Assembly (NCBI RefSeq): GCF_007665395.1
Contig: NZ_VDND01000005.1
Location: forward strand, 186,001-250,000
From: Pseudomonas oryzihabitans
GTDB taxonomy: Bacteria > Pseudomonadota > Gammaproteobacteria > Pseudomonadales > Pseudomonadaceae
DNA length: 64,000 nt
Reading direction: 5' to 3'
Part shown: piece after piece, positions 1 through 9,210 of the stretch
How the letters are laid out: each line of letters begins with the position of its first letter
How positions within the stretch are numbered: the first letter of the stretch is position 1
Notes under the pieces: model-generated
The model's input: the letters and a program-made list of their open reading frames with translations, nothing else
Told to the model about the DNA's origin: nothing
Databases searched by the model: none
Program-made: the position numbers and the translations under genes

Positions 1-248
1 GCGGCGACGGTGGCCGCGTCAGGGATCGCCAGCAGGCGCAGCACCTCGACCCGGGTACGGGCCAGCTGCAGGGCGAGGTTGTCGGCTTCGACGATGCTGG
101 GCACGTTGTTGGTTTCGATCACCTGGCTCTGGGTGCGGAGCTGCGACAGTTGCAGCAGCCCGAACAGACCCAGGCTGGCCACGAGGATGGCCAGCAGGCC
201 GAAGCACAACACACTACGGATGGCGAGGGAGAAGGAACGAAAAGTCAC
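1..248 (-). CDS. Methyl-accepting chemotaxis protein, N-terminal part (cut by window edge)
   Basis: Only the first 82 codons are inside the window; the gene continues beyond position 1. Translation from a GTG at 248 gives a short cytoplasmic start, one hydrophobic segment (about residues 12-34) and the beginning of a periplasmic four-helix ligand-binding domain with an ETNN...EADN stretch. It aligns almost residue for residue with the N-terminus of the complete MCP at 405-2030, so the two are tandem paralogues read in the same direction. The GTG start is chosen by that alignment; no strong ribosome binding site is visible. The ligand is unknown. The function rests on the paralogue, because the signalling domain lies outside the window. 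Confidence 0.8.
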   Translation of the reverse strand, partial: MTFRSFSLAIRSVLCFGLLAILVASLGLFGLLQLSQLRTQSQVIETNNVPSIVEADNLALQLARTRVEVLRLLAIPDAATVA

Positions 249-404
249 GGCGGCAGCCCCGATGGAGATTGGAGGCCCGCTGTAACGGCTAGGCGTGCCG
301 CGACTTTAAGGTCATTCGTCATAAAATATGACTAGTGCTCTGGCCCGGCCGATCGGCTACCGGGATGCCGCGCGGGCTACCCGCACCGCGGCCTTCACTG
401 GGCC

Positions 405-2030
405 TCAGAACTGGAAGCGGCGCATCTGACCGCTGAGGGTCGCCGCCAGGTCCGTCAGCTGCTGGCTGGCGCCACGGGTCTGCTCGGCGCCCGCGGCGGT
501 CTGCACCGAGAGGTCGCGGATGCGCACCAGGTTGCGATCCACCTCGCGGGCCACCTGGGCCTGCTGCTCGGCGGCGCTGGCGATCAGCAGGTTGCGCTCG
601 TCGATGCCGGAGACCGCCCCGGCGATGGCGGCGAGCCCCGCGTTGGCCGCCTGGGCCTGCTCGCGGGTCTGGCGTGCCTGGTCGGCGCTGGTGAGCAAGG
701 CGTCGACGGTCTGGCCGGTGCCCTGCTGGATGCTGCTGATCATCTTCTCGATCTCGCGGGTCGAGTCGCCGGTACGCTGGGCCAGGGCGCGCACCTCGTC
801 GGCCACCACCGCGAAGCCACGACCCGCCTCGCCCGCGCGAGCGGCCTCGATGGCGGCGTTGAGCGCCAGCAGGTTGGTCTGTTCGGCGACCGAATGGATG
901 ACGTCGAGCACCTGGCTGATGTCGCGGGTCTGGGTCTCCAGGTCCCGGGCCTGCTGGCTGGCGCCCAGCACCTGCTCGGTGAGGGCCTCGATGGCGCCCA
1001 GGGTGTCGCCCAGCTGGCGTTGCCCCTGGACGGCGGTCTGCGCCGCCTGCCGCGATTCGGTGGAGGTGGACCCGGCATTGCCGGCGACCTCCTCGACCGC
1101 CTGGCTCATCTCGGTCACGGCGGTGGCCGCCTGTTCGATCTCCTGGTGCTGCTGTTGCAGGCCTTGGGCGCTTTCCTGCATCACCGAGGTCATCTCCGCG
1201 GCGGCGGCGGCCAGTTGGCCGGCCGAATCGCCGATCTGCCCGAGGGTCTCGCGCAGCTGGCCCTGCATCTGCTGCATGGCCTGCAGCAACTGAGCGGCCT
1301 CGTCACGGCCGCGGCTGTCCAGCGCCTGGGTCAGGTCGCCGGCGGCGATGGTGCGCGCCGCCGCCACGGCCTGGGCGATGGGACCGGCGAGGCTGCGGGT
1401 CAGGCGCCAGGCGAGCAGGGCGGTGAGCACCAGCGCCAGGAGGATCGCCAGCCAGGTCACGGTGGTGGAACGGGTATAGGCGGCGTCAGCCGTGGTGCTG
1501 GCCGTGCGGATATCCTGCTGGACGGCATTGCCCAGCGTGTCGATGCCGGTATTCATCTGGCTGCCCAGCGCGGCCATGCTCTGCTGGACCACCTGGCGCG
1601 CCTCGACGAGCTGGCCGGCACCGACCAGGGTAGCCATACGCTGCACGCCCTGCATGTATTGCCGCTGCACCTGGCGCAGCTCGTTCAGCGCCTGGCGACT
1701 CTGCGGCGACAACACCCCCTGCTGGTAGTGTTCGAACACGGCCTGGACCTGGGTATCCAGGCCCTCTAGCCGCGTGCGCGTGCTGGCCAGGGTATCGGCG
1801 TCGGGCATGGCCAGCAGGCGCAGGGTCTCGATACGGGTGCGCGCCAGCAGCAGGCTCAGGGTATTGGTTTCGATCAGCGTGGGGATATGGCGCTGTTCCA
1901 CCTGGTGCCCCAGCGCGCGGATCTGCGCCAGCTGGAACCAGCCGAACAGGCCCAGGGCCGCGACGAGGGTCGCGAGGATGCCGAAGCACAGCAGATTGCG
2001 GGTGGCGATGGACAGCGAGCGTAGGGTCAT
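405..2030 (-). CDS. Methyl-accepting chemotaxis protein (4-helix-bundle sensor, HAMP, MCP signal domain)
   Basis: A 541-residue inner-membrane chemoreceptor that would pass a periplasmic signal to CheW/CheA. Visible parts in order are TM1 (about 12-32), a periplasmic helical domain (about 35-188), TM2 (about 190-210), a HAMP segment, and the cytoplasmic coiled coil. The coiled coil carries the near-invariant hairpin tip with [19 protein letters not shown] and [11 protein letters not shown]. The ATG at 2030 is preferred over an upstream in-frame start at 2162, because the paralogues at 1-248 and 18409-20040 begin at the matching residue and the extra 44 codons are not membrane-protein-like. 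There is no C-terminal CheR/CheB tethering pentapeptide; the protein ends RRFQF. Ligand unknown. Confidence 0.93.
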   Translation of the reverse strand: MTLRSLSIATRNLLCFGILATLVAALGLFGWFQLAQIRALGHQVEQRHIPTLIETNTLSLLLARTRIETLRLLAMPDADTLASTRTRLEGLDTQVQAVFEHYQQGVLSPQSRQALNELRQVQRQYMQGVQRMATLVGAGQLVEARQVVQQSMAALGSQMNTGIDTLGNAVQQDIRTASTTADAAYTRSTTVTWLAILLALVLTALLAWRLTRSLAGPIAQAVAAARTIAAGDLTQALDSRGRDEAAQLLQAMQQMQGQLRETLGQIGDSAGQLAAAAAEMTSVMQESAQGLQQQHQEIEQAATAVTEMSQAVEEVAGNAGSTSTESRQAAQTAVQGQRQLGDTLGAIEALTEQVLGASQQARDLETQTRDISQVLDVIHSVAEQTNLLALNAAIEAARAGEAGRGFAVVADEVRALAQRTGDSTREIEKMISSIQQGTGQTVDALLTSADQARQTREQAQAANAGLAAIAGAVSGIDERNLLIASAAEQQAQVAREVDRNLVRIRDLSVQTAAGAEQTRGASQQLTDLAATLSGQMRRFQF

Positions 2031-2160
2031 GACGGCCTGCAGAAAAAAGATGGCAGAATGCCAGCAAGCGTCACGACGGTTGGTGAAGATTTGATGAAAA
2101 GGCTCTAGGACAGCTGTGGCAAAAGCGTGCAGCGAGGAAAAGATGGGCTTTGGCAGCCTC

Positions 2161-2185
2161 ACCTGGAGCCCCTGCGGCTCCAGGT
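2161..2185. terminator. 10-bp perfect stem-loop between gbcA and the MCP gene
   Basis: A perfect inverted repeat, ACCTGGAGCC / GGCTCCAGGT with a 5-base loop, lies 23 bp beyond the gbcA stop codon. No T-run follows on either strand, so it is either a weak intrinsic terminator for gbcA or a transcript-stabilising 3' hairpin. Confidence 0.5.
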
Positions 2186-2208
2186 GCGGCGGAGTGACGA
2201 AGCCGCGG

Positions 2209-3501
2209 TCAGTCGCCGCTGACCTGGCGCAGGTGCGAGGCCGGTTGCTCCTCGCCCAGGTTGTCGAGCAGGCGCTCGCTGTACCAGTCGATGAAATTGA
2301 TCACGCCGAACTCATAGGTCTTGGAGTAGGGGCCGGGCTGGTAGGCCGTGGAGTTGATGCCGCGCTGATTTTCCTCGGCCAGGCGACGGTCCTGGTCGTT
2401 GGTGGCATCCCACACCTTGCGCAGGTTCTCCGGGTCGTAGTCGACGCCTTCCACGGCATCCTTGTGCACCAGCCACTTGGTGGTCACCACGCTCTGGGTC
2501 GGACCCAGCGGCCAGACGGTGAAGACGATGATGTGATCGCCCATGCAGTGGTTCCAGGAGTGCGGCAGGTGCAGGATGCGCATGGAGCCGAGGTCCGGGT
2601 CGGTGATCCGCCCCATGAGCTTCTTGCAGCCCGGCTTGCCGTCCATGGTCATGGACACGGTACCGGCGAGCAGCGGCATGCGCACGATGCGGTTGCGCAG
2701 GCCGAAGCTGGCGTGGGCGTAGGGGATCTTGTCGGCGTCCCAGCGGGTGGTGCAGGCGGCGACCTGGTCCTTGAACGCCTGGGAGGCGCGCGGATCGGTG
2801 ACGTCGTCCCATTCCAGCAGGGTGTTCAGCAACTCGGGGTGGGAGCCGCTGCAGTGGTAGCACTCGCGGTTGTTCTCGATCACCAGCTTCCAGTTGGCCT
2901 GCTCGACCAGGTCGGTGCGCACCGCGACCTTGGTGTTCTCCATGTCGTACGGCTCCATGTAGTGCTCGAGCGTACGCAGGAAGTCGTCGATGGCCGGCGG
3001 TTCGTCGGCCAGGGAGATGAAGATGTAGCCGCCGGCGGTCTTGACGTGGACCGGCTTGAGGTTGAAGTCGGCCATGTTGAAGTCGGCGCCCATCTCGCTG
3101 CCGGCGAACAGCAGGCGGCCGTCCAGCTCGTAGGTCCATTGATGGTAATGGCAGACCAGCTTGGCGACCTTGCCCTTGTCGCTCACGCACAGGCGCGAGC
3201 CGCGGTGGCGGCAAACGTTGTGGAAGGCGTGGATCTTGCCCTCGGTGCCGCGCACCACCAGGATGGGGTTGTCGCCGATCTGCAGGGTGATGTAGTTGCC
3301 CTTGGTGGGGATCTCGCAGGTCATGCCGGCGATCAGCCATTCCTTGCCGAAGATCTCCTGCATGTCGATCTGGAACAGGCGCTCGTCGTTGTAGAAGGGC
3401 TGGGGCAGGGAATAGGTGCGCTCGCGGGTGCGCAGCATCTCGGCCGTGGCCTTGCGGGCCGGATCGAGAGGGTCGCCCAAACTCAAGGTGCTGACGTCCA
3501 T
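2209..3501 (-). CDS. gbcA: Glycine betaine monooxygenase, Rieske oxygenase subunit GbcA
   Basis: A 430-residue Rieske non-haem iron oxygenase that oxidatively demethylates glycine betaine to dimethylglycine, with electrons from GbcB. The Rieske [2Fe-2S] ligands are visible as C97-x-H99 and C117-x2-H120. The mononuclear iron site includes the conserved stretch after NWKLVIENN with H216 and H221. The sequence is recognisably that of pseudomonad GbcA, including the N-terminal [20 protein letters not shown]. The ATG at 3501 has a GAGG upstream; an in-frame extension to 3693 is low-complexity and lacks family similarity. It is divergent from gbcB across a 331-bp gap, the usual arrangement in Pseudomonas, where the AraC-family regulator GbdR controls both genes. 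Confidence 0.96.
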   Translation of the reverse strand: MDVSTLSLGDPLDPARKATAEMLRTRERTYSLPQPFYNDERLFQIDMQEIFGKEWLIAGMTCEIPTKGNYITLQIGDNPILVVRGTEGKIHAFHNVCRHRGSRLCVSDKGKVAKLVCHYHQWTYELDGRLLFAGSEMGADFNMADFNLKPVHVKTAGGYIFISLADEPPAIDDFLRTLEHYMEPYDMENTKVAVRTDLVEQANWKLVIENNRECYHCSGSHPELLNTLLEWDDVTDPRASQAFKDQVAACTTRWDADKIPYAHASFGLRNRIVRMPLLAGTVSMTMDGKPGCKKLMGRITDPDLGSMRILHLPHSWNHCMGDHIIVFTVWPLGPTQSVVTTKWLVHKDAVEGVDYDPENLRKVWDATNDQDRRLAEENQRGINSTAYQPGPYSKTYEFGVINFIDWYSERLLDNLGEEQPASHLRQVSGD

Positions 3502-3832
3502 CGTACATCCTCGTGGCCACCCGGCGGGTGGCGAAAAGTGGTTGGTCACGGTATTGCAAGGCGTGTCGGCCGACGGGGCGGGGCCGCCGAATGACCCTGA
3601 GAGTTGCCCGTCGTGCGCTGTTTCGGGTTCGGCTTGGGGCGGAGTGTGGGGCCGGAGCCGGGAGGGGGCCTTGCTCATGGGCGACATGGCCAACGCTGTT
3701 CACGACGCCGCAGGCCTCGCCATTGCTGGGTCGGTCGCCATCGGCATGTGGATGTCGCGATTGGGAAAGTGACGGTCGTGGGGCGCTCCCAGAATCGCCG
3801 CCAATAGCCCCCAGCGGCAGTCGAGGTGCGCC
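3502..3832. promoter_or_regulatory. Divergent gbcA-gbcB control region
   Basis: The 331 bp between the two divergent starts contains no credible gene. In P. aeruginosa both genes are GbdR-dependent, so binding sites are expected here. The less G+C-biased stretch around 3750-3775 (ATGTCGCGATTGGGAAAGTG) stands out from its surroundings and is the best-looking candidate operator, but I have no confirmed consensus to score it against. Confidence 0.45.
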
Positions 3833-4930
3833 ATGAATACCTTCATTAACCCCGTAACCACCCAGACCTGGACCAATGGCCGCCACCCCGTGCGCTGCGT
3901 CAAGGTCATCCAGGAAACCTGGGACGTGCGCACCTTCTGCTTCACCGCCGAAATCCCGCTGATGTACTTCTTCAAGCCGGGGCAGTTCGTCACCCTGGAA
4001 CTGGAGATCGGCGGCCGCCAGGTGATGCGCTCCTACACCATCTCCAGCTCGCCCTCGGTGCCCTACAGCTTCTCCATCACCGTCAAGCGCGTGCCGGGCG
4101 GCCAGGTCTCCAACTGGCTGCACGACCACCTGAGGGTCAATGACACCCTGGCGGTGCACGGCCCGGTGGGGCTGTTCAACGCCATCGACTTCCCCGCCGA
4201 CAAGGTGCTCTATCTCTCCGGCGGGGTGGGCATCACCCCGGTGATGTCGATGGCGCGCTGGTTCTACGACACCAACGCCAACGTCGACATGGTCTTCGTG
4301 CACAGCGCCCGCACCCCGCGCGACATCATCTACCGGCACGAGCTGGAGCACATGGCGGCGCGGATCGACAACTTCGTGCTCAACCTGGTGTGCGAGCGCA
4401 CCGAGCACGGCGAGTCCTGGGCCGGCTACCGGGGCTATTTCGATCGCCGCATGCTGGAGCTGATGGCGCCGGACTTCCGCGAGCGCGAGATCTTCTGTTG
4501 CGGCCCCACCCCCTACATGAACGCGGTCAAGGCCATGCTTCGCGAGCTGGGCTTCGACATGGCCCGCTACCATGAGGAGTCCTTCGGCGCGACGCCACCG
4601 GAAGCCAAGGTCGAGGCGGCGGAGCAGGCCGAGGCCGCGGCGGACCTGCCACCGATCCCGCTCGAGGCCCAGTGCCTGATCTCCTTCACCGAGAGTGGCA
4701 AGAGCGTCAGCATCGGCCCTGGCGAGACCGTCCACGGCGCGGCCGCCAAGCTCGGCCTGCACATTCCCAAGGCCTGCGGCATGGGCATCTGCGGCACCTG
4801 CAAGGTGCTCAAGAAGAGCGGCGAGGTGGTCATGGACCACAACGGTGGCATCACCGAGGAAGACGAAGCCGAAGGCTACATCCTCTCCTGTTGCAGCATC
4901 CCGCAAGGGGATGTGCAGATCGAGTTCTGA
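3833..4930 (+). CDS. gbcB: Glycine betaine monooxygenase reductase subunit GbcB
   Basis: A 365-residue flavin/iron-sulfur reductase that feeds electrons from NAD(P)H to GbcA. The N-terminal FAD-binding domain has the RSYT motif (66-69). The NAD-binding domain has GGVGITPVMSM (130-140) and the later CCGPTPYMNAV. A C-terminal plant-type [2Fe-2S] ferredoxin domain has C315-x4-C320-x2-C323 and C353. Domain order FNR-like then ferredoxin is as in the family, and the length matches. The start ATG follows a weak GAGG at 3823. The gene is immediately followed by an inverted-repeat array that may end its transcript. Confidence 0.95.
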   Translation: MNTFINPVTTQTWTNGRHPVRCVKVIQETWDVRTFCFTAEIPLMYFFKPGQFVTLELEIGGRQVMRSYTISSSPSVPYSFSITVKRVPGGQVSNWLHDHLRVNDTLAVHGPVGLFNAIDFPADKVLYLSGGVGITPVMSMARWFYDTNANVDMVFVHSARTPRDIIYRHELEHMAARIDNFVLNLVCERTEHGESWAGYRGYFDRRMLELMAPDFREREIFCCGPTPYMNAVKAMLRELGFDMARYHEESFGATPPEAKVEAAEQAEAAADLPPIPLEAQCLISFTESGKSVSIGPGETVHGAAAKLGLHIPKACGMGICGTCKVLKKSGEVVMDHNGGITEEDEAEGYILSCCSIPQGDVQIEF

Positions 4931-4937
4931 TGGAGTG

Positions 4938-5374
4938 ACGTCGGTTGGGCTGAGACGGTTTCATCGTCGAAGCCCAACGCTGCCCAGATCAACCCCGTAT
5001 CGTTGGGCTTCGGCGGTGGAGCTGCCTCAACCCAACCTACGACGAGACTCCCCGTAGGTTGGCGCTGAGCATAGCGAAGCCCAACACTGCCAAAATCAAT
5101 TTCACGCTGTTGGGCTTCGGCGGTGGAGCTGCCTCAACCCAGCCTATGACGAGACTCCCCGTAGGTTGGCGCTGAGCCTAGCGAAGCCCAACACCGCCAG
5201 AATCAATTTCACGCGGTTGGGCTTCGGCGGTGGAGCTGCCTCAACCCAGCCTATGACGAGACTCCCCGTAGGTTGGCGCTGAGCCTAGCGAAGCCCAACA
5301 CCGCCAGAATCAATTTCACGCGGTTGAGCTTCGACGATGGAGCTGTCTCAACCAACCTATGGCGCGACGCTGCG
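4938..5374. repeat. Tandem repeat, 107-bp period, with GTTGGGCT/AGCCCAAC hairpins
   Basis: Three copies of a 107-bp unit begin with GTAGGTTGGCGCTGAGC at 5054, 5161 and 5268; copies 2 and 3 are nearly identical. A degenerate leading copy starts near 4938. Each unit contains GAAGCCCAAC followed by GTTGGGCTTCGGCGG, giving strong hairpins. The same core (GTTGGGCTTCG with AGCCCAACCTAC) recurs at 31735-32404. The array fills the space between the 3' ends of gbcB and the convergent kinase gene at 5375, and the last unit runs up to that stop codon. No coding capacity is evident. Confidence 0.9.
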
Positions 5375-6487
5375 CTAGGCGATCTGCGTCGGCAGAAGCA
5401 GGGTGATGACCACCTCACCTGCGCCATTGGCGAAGCGCGCCTCGCCGCCGAAGCTCTCGCTAAGCGCCTTGACGATGGGCAGGCCCAGGCCCCAGCCGCG
5501 CTTGTCGCTGCGGGTGGAGATGAAATAGGGCGTCGCCAGGTTGGCCAGGACCTCGTCCGGAAACTGGCCGAGGTTGCGCAACTCCAGCACCACCCGCTCA
5601 TCGACCAGCCGCTGACGGACCTGGATCGGTGTGCCCGCCTGGCCATGCTTGGCGGCGTTGAGCACCAGGTTGTCGAGGATGCGCAGGAAGGCGTACCTGT
5701 CCCACAGCACCTCCAGCCCCGGGGTCTCCAGCTGCAGGTCGAGCGGGTTGCCGAATTGCAGCCGCAGGTTGGCCGCGGCCTCTTCCAGCAACGGACCCAG
5801 CACCAGCGGATCGCCGCTCAGGCGTACGCCGCCGCCCAGGCTCATGTGGCTGATGTCGAGAACATCGGTGATCATCTGGTTCATGCGCTGCAGGTTGTCG
5901 TGCAGGGTCTGCAGCAGGTCGTCGGTGCGCCGCGCCGGGTTGCGCTGCATCAGGTTGACCACCATGGTGGCGGCGGTGAGTGGCGAGCGCAGGTCGTGGT
6001 TGAGGGATCTCATGAAGCGCTCGAGCATGACCTTTTCCGCCTGCAGGTCTTCGCTACGGGCGATGGCCGAATTGCGCTGCTGTTCCATGTGGCCGACCCG
6101 GGAACTGGCCTTGAGCAGGGCACCGACGGTGGCCAGTACCTCTTCCGGGTTGATCGGATGGGTCAGGTAGGCCTGGGCGCCGGTGTTGAAGCCCTGGGCC
6201 TTGTCCTTGCCCGAGACGAAGGTGGCCGAGATGTTGATGATGGCCGGCAGCCGACCCCAGCCACGCTTGCCTTCGATGGCCTGGATCAGCTCGAAGCCGG
6301 TGGTGTCCGGCAGGTTGACGTCGATGATCACCAGCTCGACGTCATCGTCGATCAACAGCAAGCCACTGGCGCCGCTGGCCGCTTCGAGCACCTGGTAGTG
6401 GGGCTGGGTCGCCAGGATCTTGCGCAAGACGTAGCGATTGGCCTCGGTGTCGTCGATGATGACGATGCGGCGCAGGGCGTCAGTCAT
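5375..6487 (-). CDS. Response-regulator receiver / histidine kinase hybrid (last gene of stressosome operon)
   Basis: A 370-residue soluble protein with REC first (about 7-120, phospho-acceptor D56 in VIIDVNLPD) and then a HisKA/HATPase_c kinase (H164 in SLNHDLRSPL, N-box DNLVLNAAKHG at 272-282, G2 box GWGLGLP at 331-337). Two features are atypical. The receiver's usual conserved Lys is replaced by His (AYLTHP, H110). The kinase G1 box DxGxG reads RNLGQFP, with Asn305 in place of the Mg/ATP-contacting Asp. Kinase activity may therefore be weak or altered. Its start overlaps the stop of the upstream kinase gene by 8 bp, so the two are translationally coupled. It is probably a cytoplasmic output or modulator of the RsbRST module. 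Confidence 0.85.
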   Translation of the reverse strand: MTDALRRIVIIDDTEANRYVLRKILATQPHYQVLEAASGASGLLLIDDDVELVIIDVNLPDTTGFELIQAIEGKRGWGRLPAIINISATFVSGKDKAQGFNTGAQAYLTHPINPEEVLATVGALLKASSRVGHMEQQRNSAIARSEDLQAEKVMLERFMRSLNHDLRSPLTAATMVVNLMQRNPARRTDDLLQTLHDNLQRMNQMITDVLDISHMSLGGGVRLSGDPLVLGPLLEEAAANLRLQFGNPLDLQLETPGLEVLWDRYAFLRILDNLVLNAAKHGQAGTPIQVRQRLVDERVVLELRNLGQFPDEVLANLATPYFISTRSDKRGWGLGLPIVKALSESFGGEARFANGAGEVVITLLLPTQIA

Positions 6488-8237
6488 CGGTCAGGCTCCG
6501 CGCCAGGGTGCAGACCGCGGCGAGCAGCCGCTCGGCGTGGTCGGGGGCGTGCTTGAACAGGATGGCGTGGCAGTAGTCCTGCAGGCGCTGCTGGCTGGTC
6601 GCGTCGAGCGGCTGGGCGGTGTTGATCAGCACCCGGCGATGCATGCTCCAGTCCATGCTGGCGAGCAGGTCCTCGCCATTGATGTCGGGCAGGTCGAGGT
6701 CGAGGATGATGATGTCCGGGCGCACCGCGTTGAGGCGATCCAGGCTGCTGCGGGCGCTGTCGGCTTCCAGCAGGACCGGGTTGAGCCGTTCGAGGGTGCG
6801 CCGGACCAGGTAGCGATCGCCTTCGTTGTCCTCGATCACCAGCACGGTGAGGCCGCTGAGGTCGAGTTCCTGCCCGCTGTCCGCCTGGCTGGCGTAGTGG
6901 CGGGGCAGGCGCAGGGTGAAGCGACTGCCGCGGCCGACTTCGCTGTCGAGGGTCAGTTCGCCCCTGAGCAGCACGGCCAGGCGCTGCGCCAGCGGCAGGC
7001 CCAGGCCGGTGCCCTCGATGTGGGTCAGGTGCGGCGAACGGATACGCTCGAATTCCTCGAAGATCTTCTGCTGGTCCTCGGCGGCGATACCGATGCCGTT
7101 GTCCTCCACCAGGAATTCCAGGGTCGCGTCATCGGGCTGGAACACCTGGATGCGCACATGGCCCTGGGGGGTGTACTTGAAGGCATTGGCGATCAGGTTG
7201 CGCAGCACCTGGAATAGCCGGATCTCGTCGGTGTCCAGCAGCACCTCGCCGGGCCCCGGGGCGACGCTGAAGGTGACCTGCGGATAGCGCGGCGCCAGGG
7301 CCGTGGCGAATTGATTGAGGCGCTCGATGAAGGGCGCGAGCGGAAACGGCTGGGGCACGATGGTCAGGCGGCCGGACTGCACCTCGGCCAGCGCCAGCAG
7401 CTCGCTGACCAGGTTGGCCAGTTCCAGCGCCGCATCGCTGATGAAGCGTACCTGGCGCTGCTGTTCGGTATTGAGCGCGCCGTCCACCCCGCTGGCGAGC
7501 AGCTTGGCGACGTTCTCGATGATGTTGATCGGGGTGCGGAACTCGTGGGTCATGTTGGAGAAGAAGCGGGTCTTCGCCTCGCTCGCCTCCTTGAGTTCCT
7601 GGGTGGCCTTTTCCAGTTCCGAGTAGAGCGCCACCACGCCCTGGTTGGTGTTCTCCAGTTCCTTGTTGGTGACCTCCAGCTCCGATTGGCGCAGCTGCAG
7701 CTCGGTGTTGGTCAGCAGCAGCTCCTCGCTCTGCAACTGGATCTGCTGGTAGGGATCGGGCGCGGCGCCGCCCTGCAGCTCGGCAATCAGCGGGGCCAGC
7801 TGGTCCTGCGCGGGCAGTGGCCGCGGCGCCTGGTACTTGCAGGCGGTGATCCGGGTACCGGCCGGGGAAGTCTGCAGATCGAAGTCGTCGAACAGCCGCT
7901 GGGCGCCGCGCAGGCCGATGCCCATGCCGGTGCTGGAGCGATAGCTGCCGCCGCGGATGGCATCCAGCTCGGCGATGCCCGGGCCCTGGTCCAGGGCGCG
8001 GACCTGCAGGCCGCGCAGCCGCCGATCGGGATCGGTCAGCAGGGCGAAGTCGAAGTGGCCACTGCCGGCGTACTGGTGGATGTTGCGCGCCAGTTCCGAT
8101 ACCGCGGTGGCCAGGCGGATCTGTTCCAGTGCCGGCCACTCCAGGGCCGCCGCCAGGCGTTTGGCCGCCTGGCGGCAATGCACGATGTCCTGCTCGCTGC
8201 GCAGGGCGAGGGTCAGCAGGGGCAAGACGTCAAACAT
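6480..8237 (-). CDS. Triple-module kinase: RsbT/RsbW-like ATPase + histidine kinase + receiver
   Basis: A 585-residue soluble protein. Residues about 1-135 form an anti-sigma/RsbT-type GHKL ATPase (N-box SELARNIHQYAG, DQGPGI, GMGIGLRGAQRL). A long coiled coil (about 160-222) follows. Next is a HisKA/HATPase_c kinase (H231 in NMTHEFRTPIN; NLIANAFKYTP; EDNGIGI; GTGLGLPLAQ). The C-terminal receiver starts near 463 (D513 in IILDLDLPD, K562). ATG 8237 is used because it overlaps the upstream stop in an ATGTTTGA arrangement; the in-frame extension to 8285 falls inside the preceding gene. A serine-kinase-like GHKL domain fused to a two-component hybrid suggests that stressosome signalling and phosphorelay meet in this protein. 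Confidence 0.88.
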   Translation of the reverse strand: MFDVLPLLTLALRSEQDIVHCRQAAKRLAAALEWPALEQIRLATAVSELARNIHQYAGSGHFDFALLTDPDRRLRGLQVRALDQGPGIAELDAIRGGSYRSSTGMGIGLRGAQRLFDDFDLQTSPAGTRITACKYQAPRPLPAQDQLAPLIAELQGGAAPDPYQQIQLQSEELLLTNTELQLRQSELEVTNKELENTNQGVVALYSELEKATQELKEASEAKTRFFSNMTHEFRTPINIIENVAKLLASGVDGALNTEQQRQVRFISDAALELANLVSELLALAEVQSGRLTIVPQPFPLAPFIERLNQFATALAPRYPQVTFSVAPGPGEVLLDTDEIRLFQVLRNLIANAFKYTPQGHVRIQVFQPDDATLEFLVEDNGIGIAAEDQQKIFEEFERIRSPHLTHIEGTGLGLPLAQRLAVLLRGELTLDSEVGRGSRFTLRLPRHYASQADSGQELDLSGLTVLVIEDNEGDRYLVRRTLERLNPVLLEADSARSSLDRLNAVRPDIIILDLDLPDINGEDLLASMDWSMHRRVLINTAQPLDATSQQRLQDYCHAILFKHAPDHAERLLAAVCTLARSLTDD

Positions 8238-9210
8238 GCTTGAGTACCAGGACGGTGGCATCGTCGGAGGGACGCCGGAAATCACGATGCAGCAGCGCTG
8301 CGATGAGCGCCGGGTGGCGCGCGCCCAGCCCGCTGTGCTCGCCCAGCCCGACCTTGGACGTCAAGCCATCGGAGTTCAGCACCAGCAGAGAGCCTGGCGT
8401 CCAGGGGTAGGTGAAGGTCTGGATCCGGCCGATCCGATAGCCCAGGGTGCCGTTGTTGGACACCAGGCTGCGCGCGCTGGTGCCGAGCAACCGACCGGCG
8501 ATGTTGCCGATGCCGCAAAAGCTCACCTGGCCTTGGTCGGGGTCCAGCTCGGCCAGGGCCAGGGCGGCGCCGCGGGTTTCCATCAGCGCCTGGTGCAGGT
8601 TCTCCATCAGCCGTTGCAGCGGCAGGTGCGCCCCAAGGTGCAGGAACAACTCGCGGGCGCGACGACTGGCGGCGGCGGCCTGCTGGCCGTGGCCGAGGCC
8701 GTCGCACACCAGCAGCCGCCGACCGCTGACCGCCCAGGTGTCGCCGCAGACCTGCTCCTCGGGATGCGGGGTGCAGAGGGCGCCATGCTGCAGCCGGGTG
8801 GTCGGCGCGCCGGCGAGGTGAAAGCGCGCCAGGACCACGGTGCCCTGGCCGGGGCGCGAATGGATGTCGAACACATCGGATTGCCGGCGGATGGCCCCCA
8901 GGCCCGCGCCCAGGGTGGCGGCGGTGCTGTAGTGATCGGTCAGGCAGCGGGCGACGTCGTGCATCCCGGGACCGCGATCCACGGCCAGGACATCGAGCAC
9001 GCCGTCGTTGCCCAGGGTGGCCAGGAGTTCGCCATGGCCGGCATGGCGGACCAGATTATGGCCCAGCTCCTGGGCGACGATGGTCAGGCGCCCGAGCAGG
9101 GTTTCATCGGTGCTGACGGTGCCCGCCAGCCGGACCAGGGCGCGCCGGGCGGCGTCGACATGGACACTGCTGGTGACCGGCAGCACCAGGCTGCACGGCT
9201 GCTCGCTCAT
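8230..9210 (-). CDS. GHKL ATPase fused to SpoIIE/RsbX-type PP2C phosphatase
   Basis: A 326-residue soluble protein. The N-terminal half (about 5-130) is an RsbT/RsbW-like ATPase (AQELGHNLVRHAG, DRGPGMHD, GAGLGAIRRQ). The C-terminal half (about 140-326) is a PP2C-like phosphatase with GDTWAV, VCDGLGHGQQA, LNSDGL and SDDATVLVLK, the spaced Asp residues that bind the metal pair. In Bacillus, RsbX dephosphorylates RsbR and RsbS to reset the stressosome; this position directly after rsbT suggests the same job. Its ATG overlaps the rsbT stop by 4 bp (ATGA). The 4-bp and 8-bp overlaps on both sides argue for one polycistronic message. Confidence 0.9.
   Translation of the reverse strand: MSEQPCSLVLPVTSSVHVDAARRALVRLAGTVSTDETLLGRLTIVAQELGHNLVRHAGHGELLATLGNDGVLDVLAVDRGPGMHDVARCLTDHYSTAATLGAGLGAIRRQSDVFDIHSRPGQGTVVLARFHLAGAPTTRLQHGALCTPHPEEQVCGDTWAVSGRRLLVCDGLGHGQQAAAASRRARELFLHLGAHLPLQRLMENLHQALMETRGAALALAELDPDQGQVSFCGIGNIAGRLLGTSARSLVSNNGTLGYRIGRIQTFTYPWTPGSLLVLNSDGLTSKVGLGEHSGLGARHPALIAALLHRDFRRPSDDATVLVLKHV

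Noticed and set aside
3601..3830. Small open frames in the gbcA-gbcB gap
   Set aside because: No ribosome binding site and no plausible protein composition; the gap is better explained as a divergent control region.
2312..4906. An 864-codon open frame antisense to gbcA and gbcB
   Set aside because: It is a mirror of G+C-rich codon bias on the opposite strand. The sense frames encode well-known proteins, and the antisense product is low-complexity Arg/His/Ala-rich.
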